The position numbers were made by a program, and so were the translations under genes. The notes under the pieces are model-generated. The model made no database searches. It worked only from the letters and a program-made list of their open reading frames with translations, and was not told where the DNA came from. A stretch of 24,965 nt of DNA, taken from positions 1-24,965 of the forward strand of contig DASVLP010000051.1 of the NCBI GenBank assembly GCA_036384795.1, in the 5' to 3' direction. Position 1 is the stretch's first letter, and each line of letters begins with the position of its first letter. Origin of the DNA: Andeanibacterium sp036384795. Its GTDB lineage: Bacteria > Pseudomonadota > Alphaproteobacteria > Sphingomonadales > Sphingomonadaceae. Positions 1-6,553 of this stretch are shown here, piece after piece.

Positions 1-160
1 CAGCCACGCCGCCGCCGCGCGACACGCGGATCTTGCGGTCGCCGTCGTCGACCTCGATTTCGGTAAGTCCGGTTTCGGTCAGCAGGTCCGCCAGTTCGCG
101 TACCAGTTCGCTGTCGATCTTCATGCCGCCCTCTCGGCCGGAAGAATCTGTGTCCGCCAT
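1..160 (-). CDS. accB: Biotin carboxyl carrier protein of acetyl-CoA carboxylase, N-terminal part (cut by window edge)
   Basis: Only the first 53 codons are present; the gene runs off the left edge. The visible protein starts MADTDSSGREGG, then MKIDSELVRELADLLTETGL, then a segment TEIEVDDGDRKIRVSRGGG. This matches the N-terminal leader of AccB, which precedes a Pro/Ala-rich linker and the biotinyl domain. AccB carries the biotin that shuttles carboxyl groups in the first step of fatty acid synthesis in the cytosol. It lies downstream of aroQ on the same strand, the usual alphaproteobacterial order aroQ-accB-accC. Two starts are possible: ATG at 160 (used here) or an in-frame ATG at 124, which begins at the conserved MKID and would drop a 12-residue extension. 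The biotinylated lysine motif lies outside the window. Confidence 0.9.
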   Translation of the reverse strand, partial: MADTDSSGREGGMKIDSELVRELADLLTETGLTEIEVDDGDRKIRVSRGGGVA

Positions 161-256
161 CCATTCCTCTTGCGGTTGCCCGTCGGACAGCCGCTATGCG
201 CAGCCAAAGCCGGGCTGGCAAGGGGAAGGGCGGCGAAAATGCGCGCTGAGTTCGTT

Positions 257-354
257 CACCCTCCCCTTCAGGGGAGGGGCAGGGGGTGGGGGCTGTCAGT
301 GTCGTGTAAGGTTTACAACCCCCACCCCAACCCCTCCCCTAAAGGGGAGGGGCT
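257..354. repeat. C/G-rich inverted repeat between accB and aroQ
   Basis: The 198-base gap between aroQ and accB is largely filled by an imperfect inverted repeat. A small hairpin, CTCCCC-TTCA-GGGGAG, occupies 261-276. A larger one, CCCCTCCCC-TAAA-GGGGAGGGG, occupies 331-352. Between them a G-run (277-292) faces a C-run (318-328), so the whole block can fold into one long stem. No T-tract follows, so a simple intrinsic terminator is unlikely. It resembles the elements at 2228-2355 and 23928-24071 in its CCTCCCC arms, but its ends differ, so it may be a separate subtype. It would lie inside the aroQ-accB transcript. Confidence 0.7.
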
Positions 355-358
355 TAAG

Positions 359-793
359 TCAGAGCGCCGCGGCGAACTCCAGCGCGCGAATGTAGCCCTG
401 CGGCCCGAGCCCCTTGAACTCCGCCGCCGCCGCCATGCCGACGTAGGAGATGTGGCGGAACGCTTCGCGCTTCAGCGGGTCGCTGAGATGCACCTCGATC
501 ACCGGCGTCCGGATCGCCTTGATCGCATCGTAGAGCGCGATCGAGGTATGGGTATAGGCCCCGGCGTTGAGCAGCACCGCCTTCGCGCCCTGGGCTTGCG
601 CTTCGTGCAGCCAGTCGATCAGGTGCCCCTCATGGTTCGACTGGCGCATGTCGATTTCGAACCCGAGTTCCTGCGCCCGGTCTTCGAGCATCCCGGCGAT
701 ATCGTCGAGCGTCGCCGAGCCGTAAATCTCGGGCTCGCGCGTGCCGAGCAGGTTCAGGTTGGGGCCGTTGAGGACGTAGATGGTGTTGGGCAT
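359..793 (-). CDS. aroQ: 3-dehydroquinate dehydratase, type II
   Basis: This 144-residue protein has the length and motifs of type II dehydroquinase, which dehydrates 3-dehydroquinate to 3-dehydroshikimate in the cytosolic shikimate pathway. Visible motifs are LNGPNLNLLGTREPEIYG near the N-terminus (Asn12, Arg19 and the catalytic Tyr24), NAGAYTHTS (Asn76, His82), EVHLSD (His102) and the later Arg113. Type II enzymes are small dodecameric proteins unrelated to the AroD class. The start ATG at 793 gives the standard MPNTIYVLNGPNLN N-terminus; no strong Shine-Dalgarno is seen. It precedes accB, a conserved pairing in alphaproteobacteria, although here a 198-base repeat-filled spacer separates them. 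Confidence 0.97.
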   Translation of the reverse strand: MPNTIYVLNGPNLNLLGTREPEIYGSATLDDIAGMLEDRAQELGFEIDMRQSNHEGHLIDWLHEAQAQGAKAVLLNAGAYTHTSIALYDAIKAIRTPVIEVHLSDPLKREAFRHISYVGMAAAAEFKGLGPQGYIRALEFAAAL

Positions 794-898
794 TGGGGCG
801 CTTTAGCGAGGTGGGCGTGGCAGGCAAAGTGCAACTTCGCATGCAAGGTTTTGTCGTTATCGCGTTGGTGACCATATCCCAATAAGTTGAATGGCCAG

Positions 899-1717
899 AT
901 GTTCAGCAAGCTTATAGATCGCCCAGTTATTCCGCGAATTGCCGCGGTCTTGGTTGGTTGCACGCTGCTCGGATCTTGTAATCAGCATCACATGGACGTC
1001 GATCTGCTCGCTTCGGATGTTCACATTTCCATTGGCGGCAAGCCGATTTCGCTGCCCTTCGTTGCGATAGACGATTTTGCCTATCATCTTTCTTATTCGC
1101 TTGATCGTGCAGGTGACCGAAAACGCGAACTTGCCAAGCGAAACGCATTTTTGCGGGCGACTAAGGACTCGAACCACCCCTTGCCCATCGACAAGATTTC
1201 GATTGTCGTGAGAACCTACGGCTGGAACGATATCGAGCCGCGGCCCGCTCATCAGATTTGCCCTAAGTTGACACGCCAGTGGTCCCGGTCAGTTTGCGAA
1301 AATCCTTGGGCAGCGCTTCAGCAGGCGCTTCCACGAAATCGGATTACGCTCATCGACCTTCGAAACCTTGATGGTTTCTGGAAAACTACGGGTCAGAATT
1401 GCTCGCGCTCGATTGATGAAAATGGGCCGCCAATCCTGAAAATTGGTGCGCGCCCCGTGCTATGTAAGGCGGCTGGTTCAAATAGGAGTTATAAGGCCGT
1501 TATCAGAATTGACGGCGATTTAGGCGCAATGTGGACTGTCTCTGACGCGCCCCAAGAGACAGCCGAGAAGATGGCAACTCGGGAAGGAAAGGCTATCGCC
1601 GCGTTCGCAAGCTACGGAGTTGGTACGGCTGAGAATTTCTCCGTTCTTCACCAAAGGGCTTGTTCATTGCGGCGACCGGGTTCGCAAGACGGACCAGAAG
1701 GTTCGGAGTGCAGGTAG
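899..1717 (+). CDS. Putative lipoprotein of unknown function
   Basis: I do not recognise a family. The protein of about 272 residues starts with a basic segment (MFSKLIDRPVIPR), then a hydrophobic stretch ending in LLGSC, a good lipobox, so it is probably an envelope lipoprotein. The mature part has several cysteines (for example ICPK, SVCEN, QNCSR, VLCKA), compatible with disulphides in the periplasm. ATG at 899 is preferred; an in-frame TTG at 887 would add four residues, and neither has a clear ribosome-binding site. The base composition is visibly more AT-rich than its neighbours, with many AAA, AAT, GAT and ATT codons, which suggests recent acquisition. It converges on the holin gene, with only 9 bases between the stop codons. 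No downstream partner is visible. Confidence 0.7.
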   Translation: MFSKLIDRPVIPRIAAVLVGCTLLGSCNQHHMDVDLLASDVHISIGGKPISLPFVAIDDFAYHLSYSLDRAGDRKRELAKRNAFLRATKDSNHPLPIDKISIVVRTYGWNDIEPRPAHQICPKLTRQWSRSVCENPWAALQQALPRNRITLIDLRNLDGFWKTTGQNCSRSIDENGPPILKIGARPVLCKAAGSNRSYKAVIRIDGDLGAMWTVSDAPQETAEKMATREGKAIAAFASYGVGTAENFSVLHQRACSLRRPGSQDGPEGSECR

Positions 1718-1726
1718 TTCGGTCCC

Positions 1727-2140
1727 CTATTTCTCCACCCCCTTCACCTTCCCCCACTGGCGGGCGGCGGTGTAGCCGAGGTAGCCGGTGCCGAAGAGGC
1801 CGTAGAGCGAGTCCGGCAACCCGTTGAGGTAGGAATTCATTCCTCCCGCGATGTCCTTCGCCATGTCCGGGCGGAACGCGGCGAGGACGCCCATCGGCAG
1901 CGCCCACAGCAGCAGCACGTACATCACATAGAGGAAGCTCGGCCGCGCGCGGCTGGTCCACGGATCTTTCGAATTGGCCTCGGCGACGATCGCCGACAGC
2001 TGCGCGTTGAGCGTGTCGAGCTCCTGCGAGCCCTGGAGCTTGAGCAGCTCGAGCTTCGCTTCATCCCGCGCCTTTGGATCGGGGATGACTTTGTCGATGA
2101 TCGAGGTGACCGGGCCGATGAGCGCGTCGAGAAGGGCCAT
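1727..2140 (-). CDS. GTA-type three-transmembrane holin family protein
   Basis: The 137-residue protein starts MALLDALIGPVTSIIDKVIPDPKARDEAKLE, continues with a short amphipathic stretch, and has a hydrophobic segment SFLYVMYVLLLWALPMGVLAAF (about residues 75-96) and a second weak one, LPDSLYGLFGTGYLGYTAA. This matches the family described as holin of three TMs for gene-transfer release, which permits lysis and particle release in gene transfer agent producers. The start ATG at 2140 is preceded by GGAGC at suitable spacing; longer upstream reading runs into the repeat element and is not credible. No capsid, portal, terminase or endolysin gene is nearby. In Rhodobacter capsulatus the GTA lysis genes also lie apart from the structural cluster, so an orphan location does not exclude a GTA role. 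Other membrane roles remain possible. Confidence 0.8.
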   Translation of the reverse strand: MALLDALIGPVTSIIDKVIPDPKARDEAKLELLKLQGSQELDTLNAQLSAIVAEANSKDPWTSRARPSFLYVMYVLLLWALPMGVLAAFRPDMAKDIAGGMNSYLNGLPDSLYGLFGTGYLGYTAARQWGKVKGVEK

Positions 2141-2155
2141 TGCGGAAGCTCCATG

Positions 2156-2211
2156 GTTCGCGAGTCGTTGTGGACTAACCAAAATGGTTCCTGTAGGAAA
2201 ATGGATTTTCC
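2156..2211. promoter_or_regulatory. Palindromes upstream of the holin gene
   Basis: This AT-richer stretch upstream of the holin start contains two perfect dyads: AACCA-AAA-TGGTT at 2177-2189 and GGAAAAT-GG-ATTTTCC at 2196-2211, with an overlapping TTCC-TGTA-GGAA between them. GTTC-N7-GTTG at 2156-2170 is one base away from the alphaproteobacterial LexA box GTTC-N7-GTTC. These could be operator sites for the holin promoter. No regulator is identified and the assignment is inference from symmetry and position only. Confidence 0.35.
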
Positions 2212-2227
2212 CAAACGCATCCCGCTC

Positions 2228-2355
2228 GATCCTCCCCTGCAAGGGGAGGGGGGCCGCGCGCGAAGCGCGCGGTGGAGGGGTGTCCCCTTCTCGATAGGGC
2301 GACACCCCTCCGTCATTCGCTGCGCGAATGCCACCTCCCCTTGCAGGGGAGGATC
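2228..2355. repeat. 128-base inverted-repeat (MITE/REP-like) element, copy with perfect ends
   Basis: The two 22-base ends (2228-2249 and 2334-2355) are exact reverse complements, and each can itself fold into a hairpin of the type CCTCCCCT-GC-AAGGGGAGG. Inside, GCGCGCGAAGCGCGC forms a hairpin on the left, ATTCGCTGCGCGAAT forms one on the right, and GGAGGGGTGTC faces GACACCCCTCC across a short centre. The element holds no ORF of its own. It ends 20 bases before the FAH-family start codon and fills the region where that gene's promoter would be expected. A diverged copy with the same boundaries (GATCCTCCC...GGGAGGATC, then GGTGGAG) is at 23928-24071. Confidence 0.85.
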
Positions 2356-2375
2356 GGTGGAGGCAAAGGACGGAA

Positions 2376-3236
2376 ATGAAACTCGCGCGCTTCGAAATCG
2401 ACGGACAGATCGACCTCGGATTGATCGAAGCGGAAGGCGTGATCAGCCTCACGGCCGCGGGCTATGAGCACGACGGGATGCTCTCGATCGTCGCCGCCGG
2501 GCTGCCGGCGCTCGACGAGATCCGCGCGCTCACCGGCGGCATCGCGCCGCACCACCGCCTCGCCGACGTACGCCTGCTCGCGCCGCTCGCGCGGCCGGGC
2601 AAATATCTCGCGATCGGGATGAACTATTCGAAGCACAACGCCGAGATGGGCCGCAACGAGGCGCCGGCGCACCAGTACTGGTTCAACAAGCAGACCACCT
2701 GCATTTCGGGGCCGTATGATCCGATCGATCCGGGCGTCAGCCGGCGGGTCGACTACGAAGTCGAGCTGGGCGTGGTGATCGGCGCGAAGGCCAAGGGCGT
2801 GAAGGCGGCCGATGCGCTCGCCCACGTGTTCGGCTATCTAGTCGCCAACGACGTCTCGGCGCGCGACTGGCAGAAGCACAGCCCGACGTTCACGATGGGC
2901 AAGAGCTTCGACACCCACGGCCCGATCGGCCCGTGGATCGTGACCGCCGACGAAGTGCCCGACCCGCAGCGCCTGCCGCTGCGCAGCTTCGTCAACGGCG
3001 AGCTGCGCCAGCAGAGCAACACCGCAGACATGACCCATTCGGTCGCCGAGCAGATCGAATATCTGTCCACCGCGTTCACGCTCGAGCCGGGCGACCTGCT
3101 CGCCACCGGCACGCCGGAAGGCGTCGGCATGGCGATGGATCCGCCGCGATTCCTCCAGCCGGGCGACATCGTGCGCTGCGAGATCGACGGGATCGGCGCG
3201 ATCGAGAACCGGGTGATCGAACCGCGCAGCGCCTAA
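2376..3236 (+). CDS. Fumarylacetoacetate hydrolase (FAH) family protein
   Basis: The 286-residue protein is a full-length FAH-superfamily enzyme, cytosolic and metal dependent. Such enzymes hydrolyse or decarboxylate acylpyruvates and related diketo acids. An N-terminal domain of about 70 residues precedes the catalytic fold, which contains PGKYLAIGMNYSKHNAEMG, the metal ligands in VDYEVELGVV (Glu128, Glu130) and VANDVSARD (Asp159), Lys176 in GKSFDTHGPIGPW, and TGTPEGVG near the C-terminus. The substrate cannot be read from sequence: candidates include fumarylpyruvate, acylpyruvate, ureidoglycolate-like or 5-carboxymethyl-2-hydroxymuconate compounds. ATG at 2376 has AAAGGA six bases upstream. 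The gene stands alone behind the repeat element, so its context gives no pathway. Confidence 0.9.
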   Translation: MKLARFEIDGQIDLGLIEAEGVISLTAAGYEHDGMLSIVAAGLPALDEIRALTGGIAPHHRLADVRLLAPLARPGKYLAIGMNYSKHNAEMGRNEAPAHQYWFNKQTTCISGPYDPIDPGVSRRVDYEVELGVVIGAKAKGVKAADALAHVFGYLVANDVSARDWQKHSPTFTMGKSFDTHGPIGPWIVTADEVPDPQRLPLRSFVNGELRQQSNTADMTHSVAEQIEYLSTAFTLEPGDLLATGTPEGVGMAMDPPRFLQPGDIVRCEIDGIGAIENRVIEPRSA

Positions 3237-3264
3237 ACACAGGTTGTTTTTGGCGCCTGGCGGC

Positions 3265-3289
3265 GAAACGAGTGGCGCGCTGGAGCGTT
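3265..3289 (+). promoter_or_regulatory. Candidate EcfG-type promoter for the iron permease family gene
   Basis: GAAAC at 3265-3269 and CGTT at 3286-3289 are separated by 16 bases. This is one mismatch from the alphaproteobacterial general-stress sigma factor consensus GGAAC-N16/17-CGTT. It lies 33 bases upstream of the ATG at 3323, a sensible leader length. The same architecture occurs again, with a perfect match, before the next gene. Assignment is by motif only. Confidence 0.4.
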
Positions 3290-3322
3290 CTGCGCGTGAG
3301 ATCGCCGGAACGGGAGCGGTGC

Positions 3323-3733
3323 ATGGACAAGTTTTTCACCAAGTTCTCCGGCCACATCGCGTCGCTTTCAGGCAAGCCCGTCACCTTCATCCTCGCGCTG
3401 GCATGCGTGATCGTGTGGGCGGTGACCGGGCCGTTCTTCAAGTTTTCCGAAGTCTGGCAACTGGTGATCAACACCGGCACCACGATCGTCACTTTCCTGA
3501 TGGTGTTCCTGGTGCAGAATTCGCAGAATCGCGACGCTTCCGCGATGCAGGCCAAGCTCGACGAGCTTTTGCGGGCGGTCCAGGAGGCGCGCGAGCAGTT
3601 CATCGGGATCGAGCATCTGACGGATGTCGAGATCGAGAACATCCGCGGCGAGCTCGAGCGCGAATGCGCGCCGCAGACCGACGACAAGCCGCCGGCGCAC
3701 CAGGCGGTCGGCCGCCTGCTCCACCGCCGCTGA
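3323..3733 (+). CDS. Low-affinity iron permease family membrane protein
   Basis: The 136-residue protein has an N-terminal MDKFFTKFSGHIASLSGKP, then two hydrophobic segments: VTFILALACVIVWAVTGPFF (about 20-39) and LVINTGTTIVTFLMVFLVQ (about 47-65). These are followed by the family signature QNSQNRDASAMQAKLDELLRA and an acidic tail rich in Glu and Arg. This matches the small bacterial members of the low-affinity iron permease family. Iron transport by bacterial members is not well established, so the name reflects homology rather than a proven role. ATG at 3323 follows GGGAG at good spacing. An EcfG-like promoter motif precedes it, hinting at general-stress expression. Confidence 0.85.
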   Translation: MDKFFTKFSGHIASLSGKPVTFILALACVIVWAVTGPFFKFSEVWQLVINTGTTIVTFLMVFLVQNSQNRDASAMQAKLDELLRAVQEAREQFIGIEHLTDVEIENIRGELERECAPQTDDKPPAHQAVGRLLHRR

Positions 3734-3751
3734 GGCGTTTCCTGCCGGCGC

Positions 3752-3776
3752 GGAACGGCTTTTCTCCGCAGGCGTT
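3752..3776 (+). promoter_or_regulatory. EcfG-type general-stress promoter before the UrcA gene
   Basis: GGAAC at 3752-3756 and CGTT at 3773-3776 are separated by exactly 16 bases, a perfect match to the promoter consensus of the alphaproteobacterial general-stress sigma factor EcfG. A transcript starting near 3783 would have a leader of about 37 bases before the UrcA ATG at 3820, which has AAAGGA just upstream. The placement is intergenic and correctly oriented. Confidence 0.6.
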
Positions 3777-3819
3777 CTGACAAGCGGAGTGGGACACGAG
3801 CAACTGAAAGGATGCGAAG

Positions 3820-4221
3820 ATGTCTCGCTTGGTATTGGCAGGGTCAGGCGCAATCGCCGTAGCGGTGCTGGCACCGCAAGCGCCGCTGCTGGCGCAGAAC
3901 GAACCGCAGAGCGACCGCTCGATCACCGTCAGCGCACCGACCGCGCGCCAGATGGAATTGCGCAGCGACAACAAGTCGCTCGCTCCGCAACCGGTGCTGA
4001 TCTCCCAATCGGTGGTCTATACCGGCGATCTCGACTTGCGCAGCCAGCCGGGCCGCGACGAGCTCGACAGCCGCGTGCAGGCGGCGGCCGAGCGCACGTG
4101 CGACCGGATCGACCAGCTCGATCCCCCCTCCGCCCTCGACGGCGACCATTATTCGGACTGCGTGTCGCGGGCGGTTCAGGGGGCGCAGAACCAGATCTAC
4201 GCCGCTATCTGGAACTCCTGA
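3820..4221 (+). CDS. UrcA family protein (exported)
   Basis: The 133-residue protein has a signal peptide (SRLVLAGSGAIAVAVLAPQAPLLAQ, cleavage expected near residue 25). The mature domain carries the UrcA pattern VVYTGDLDLRSQPGRDELDSRVQAAAERTC followed by a second cysteine at YSDCVSRAV (Cys94 and Cys114, probably a periplasmic disulphide). UrcA-family proteins are common in Sphingomonadales and Caulobacterales, often as several paralogues per genome, and their function is unknown. ATG at 3820 has AAAGGA at proper spacing. A perfect EcfG-type promoter lies 44 bases upstream, suggesting induction by general stress. It is followed by the tRNA-Pro gene on the opposite strand. Confidence 0.88.
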   Translation: MSRLVLAGSGAIAVAVLAPQAPLLAQNEPQSDRSITVSAPTARQMELRSDNKSLAPQPVLISQSVVYTGDLDLRSQPGRDELDSRVQAAAERTCDRIDQLDPPSALDGDHYSDCVSRAVQGAQNQIYAAIWNS

Positions 4222-4291
4222 ACGGCGAGCCCGGGCGGGCCAGCGGCCATCTGCCGCTCGGCCCCGCCGTGCAGCGATGGCCAACATGATT

Positions 4292-4316
4292 GGAAAAAAG
4301 CCGCCGCGCGGCCGAT
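4292..4316 (-). terminator. Intrinsic terminator of tRNA-Pro
   Basis: Read on the minus strand, a GC-only dyad (GCCGCGCGGC within 4300-4313) is followed at once by six T residues (4299-4294). This is a classic factor-independent terminator, 8 bases beyond the tRNA 3' CCA. Confidence 0.75.
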
Positions 4317-4323
4317 GATCCAC

Positions 4324-4400
4324 TGGTCGGGACGACTGGATTCGAACCAGCGACCCCCACACCCCCAGTGTGATGCGCTACCAGGCTGCGCTACGTCCCG
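4324..4400 (-). tRNA. tRNA-Pro (anticodon GGG)
   Basis: The minus strand folds into a complete 77-base cloverleaf. The acceptor stem is CGGGACG paired with CGTCCCG, the D-arm is GCGC-AGCCTGGTA-GCGC, the anticodon arm is TCACA-CTGGGGG-TGTGG with anticodon GGG at 4366-4364, and the T-arm is GCTGG-TTCGAAT-CCAGT. Discriminator A is followed by an encoded CCA. It reads CCC and CCU proline codons. An intrinsic terminator follows immediately. Confidence 0.97.
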
Positions 4401-4605
4401 ACAGTGGAGGCGCGCCCTATAGGCATGCGTTCCGGCCGAGGCAAGGGCGCGTTCGGCGGGCTCCATTCGCCGCGCGTGCCGGGCGCGTTGCCACTATGCC
4501 ACATTGCTGCTAGGCGCGCAGCCGGTTCGCCGGGCCGGGCTTGAAAGGCCGCTGCCCGCGTTCCAACTGACGCGGCAAATTGCGAGCGAGTGAAAGAGCT
4601 GCCCG

Positions 4606-4929
4606 ATGCTTGATGTCCTTTCCGCCGGCGCTTCCGCTGCCGGCGCGCAATCCGGGTTGATCGGCATGCTGCCGCTGCTCGGGATCGTGGTGATCTTCTG
4701 GTTCCTGATCATCCGCCCGCAGATGAGCCAGCAGAAGCAGCACAAGGCGCGCGTCGCCGCGATGAAGAAGGGCGACCAGGTCGTCACCGGCGGCGGGCTG
4801 GTCGGCAAAGTGCTGAAAGTCGACGATACTTATGCCGAGATCGAGCTGACCCAGGGCGTGCGGGTAAAGGCGGTCAAGACCACGATCGCCGACATCGTGC
4901 CGCCCGGCGGCACTCCGGCGAACGACTGA
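4606..4929 (+). CDS. yajC: Preprotein translocase subunit YajC
   Basis: The 107-residue protein has a short N-terminal periplasmic tail, one transmembrane helix (LIGMLPLLGIVVIFWFLII, about residues 18-36), the conserved RPQ motif right after it, and a basic cytoplasmic domain (KKGDQVVTGGGLVGKVLKVDD). YajC associates with SecD and SecF to support Sec-dependent export and membrane protein insertion. It opens the yajC-secD-secF operon, with 13 bases before secD. Its length is typical. Confidence 0.96.
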   Translation: MLDVLSAGASAAGAQSGLIGMLPLLGIVVIFWFLIIRPQMSQQKQHKARVAAMKKGDQVVTGGGLVGKVLKVDDTYAEIELTQGVRVKAVKTTIADIVPPGGTPAND

Positions 4930-4942
4930 GCGGCGCGCGACG

Positions 4943-6541
4943 ATGCTCGATTTTCCCCTCTGGAAGCGCATCTGGCTGTGGGCGCTGACGCTTGCCGCGA
5001 TGCTCGCTTCGGTGCCCTCGATCGTGATCCATTCCGGCGGCCATTGGCCTGCCGCGCTGCCCAGCCCGCAAGTCAGCCTCGGCCTCGACCTTGCCGGCGG
5101 CAGCTACCTGCTGCTGGAGGCGAGCACCGACGACGTGAAGCGCCAGCGGCTCGATGGGATGGCGGAATCGGTCCGCACCGCGATGCGCAAGGCGAATCCC
5201 CAGATCCGCATCGGCGATCTCTCGACCGGCAACGGGCGCCTGAGCTTCCTGCTCGACGATCCGAGCCAGGTCGACGCCGCGCGCGAAGCGATCCTGCCGC
5301 TGATCAACGGCGCCGGGCTGACCCGCGAATGGAATCTCGAAGTGGTCGACGGCAGCCGGATCGTGCTGACCCCGACCCAGTCGGGAATCGACAACGCCGT
5401 CACCAACGCGATGGAGACCGAGACCGAAGTGGTGCGCAAGCGCATCGACGAGCTCGGTACGCGCGAGCCGACGATCGTGCGCGAAGGCGCCAACCGGATC
5501 ATGGTGCAGGTGCCCGGGCTGCAGAACCCGCAGGCGCTGAAGGACCTTTTGGGCAAGACCGCCGAGCTCGAGTTCAAGCTGGTCGACCAGACCGCGCTGC
5601 CTTCGGACATCGAGCAGAACGTGGCGCCCCCAGGCAGCGAGATCGTTCCCGGCGCGCCGGGCAGCGACATGGCCGGCCGCAAGATCGCGGTTAAGCGCCT
5701 CGGCGGCATTCGCGGCGATTCGCTGACCGATGCCAAGCAGAGCTTCAACCAGCAGACCAACCAGCCCGAGGTGGTGATCACGTTCGACAAGCAGGGCGCG
5801 GACAAGTTCGCCGCGCTCACCAGCGCGAACGTCAACAAGCCGTTCGCGATCATTCTGGACGGCCAAGTACTCTCGGCGCCGAACATCAACGAGCCGATCC
5901 TCGGCGGCACCGCCTCGATCTCGGGCGGGTTCACCGTCCAAAGCGCCAACGAGCTGGCGATCGCGCTGCGCTCGGGCGCGCTGCCGGTGAAGCTGACGGT
6001 GATCGACGAGCGCACCGTGGGGCCCGACCTGGGCGCCGATTCGATCCACAAGGGCATGATCGCGATGCTGGTCGGCACGCTGATCGTGGTCGTGCTGATC
6101 GCGGCGTCCTATGGCCGGTTCGGGATTTACGCGGACTGCGCGCTGGTGATCAACGTGCTGATGATCCTCGGGATCATGTCGCTGCTCGATACGACGCTGA
6201 CCCTGCCCGGCATCGCCGGCTTCGTGCTGACCATCGGCGCGGCGGTCGACGCGAACGTGCTGATCAACGAACGCATCCGCGAGGAACGAAGGCGCGGGCG
6301 CGGCGTGATCGCGGCCGTCGAGAACGGCTACCGCGAGGCGAGCCGCACGATCTTCGACGCCAACATCACCCACGTGATCGCGGCGACGCTGATGTTCATG
6401 TTCGGCTCCGGCCCGATCAAGGGCTTCGCGGTGGTGCTGATGATCGGCATCGTCACCTCGGTGTTCACCGCCGTCTACATGACCCGCATGTGGGTCGCGC
6501 TGTGGCTGCGCCGGGCGCGGCCGACAGAGCTGCATATTTAA
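4943..6541 (+). CDS. secD: Protein translocase subunit SecD
   Basis: The 532-residue inner-membrane protein has the SecD layout. There is one N-terminal helix (about 8-28), then the conserved VSLGLDLAGGSYLLLEA, a large periplasmic region including the P1 head, a motif SISGGFTVQSANELAIALRSGALP, and a C-terminal block of five helices with GAAVDANVLINERIREE. SecD and SecF use the proton gradient to pull substrates from the periplasmic side of SecYEG. ATG at 4943 sits 13 bases after the yajC stop, and secF begins 12 bases after the secD stop, so the three genes form an operon. Confidence 0.97.
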   Translation: MLDFPLWKRIWLWALTLAAMLASVPSIVIHSGGHWPAALPSPQVSLGLDLAGGSYLLLEASTDDVKRQRLDGMAESVRTAMRKANPQIRIGDLSTGNGRLSFLLDDPSQVDAAREAILPLINGAGLTREWNLEVVDGSRIVLTPTQSGIDNAVTNAMETETEVVRKRIDELGTREPTIVREGANRIMVQVPGLQNPQALKDLLGKTAELEFKLVDQTALPSDIEQNVAPPGSEIVPGAPGSDMAGRKIAVKRLGGIRGDSLTDAKQSFNQQTNQPEVVITFDKQGADKFAALTSANVNKPFAIILDGQVLSAPNINEPILGGTASISGGFTVQSANELAIALRSGALPVKLTVIDERTVGPDLGADSIHKGMIAMLVGTLIVVVLIAASYGRFGIYADCALVINVLMILGIMSLLDTTLTLPGIAGFVLTIGAAVDANVLINERIREERRRGRGVIAAVENGYREASRTIFDANITHVIAATLMFMFGSGPIKGFAVVLMIGIVTSVFTAVYMTRMWVALWLRRARPTELHI

Positions 6542-6553
6542 GGGAGCGGAAGG

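Noticed and set aside
2141..2452. N-terminal extension of the holin reading frame through the repeat element
   Set aside because: The extra 104 residues are encoded by the palindrome and the start of the FAH-family gene; MALLDALIGP at 2140 has a ribosome-binding site and matches the family.
4324..4400. tRNA-Pro as an integration site for a mobile element
   Set aside because: No integrase, no duplicated tRNA end and no change in composition next to it; yajC-secD-secF follow normally.
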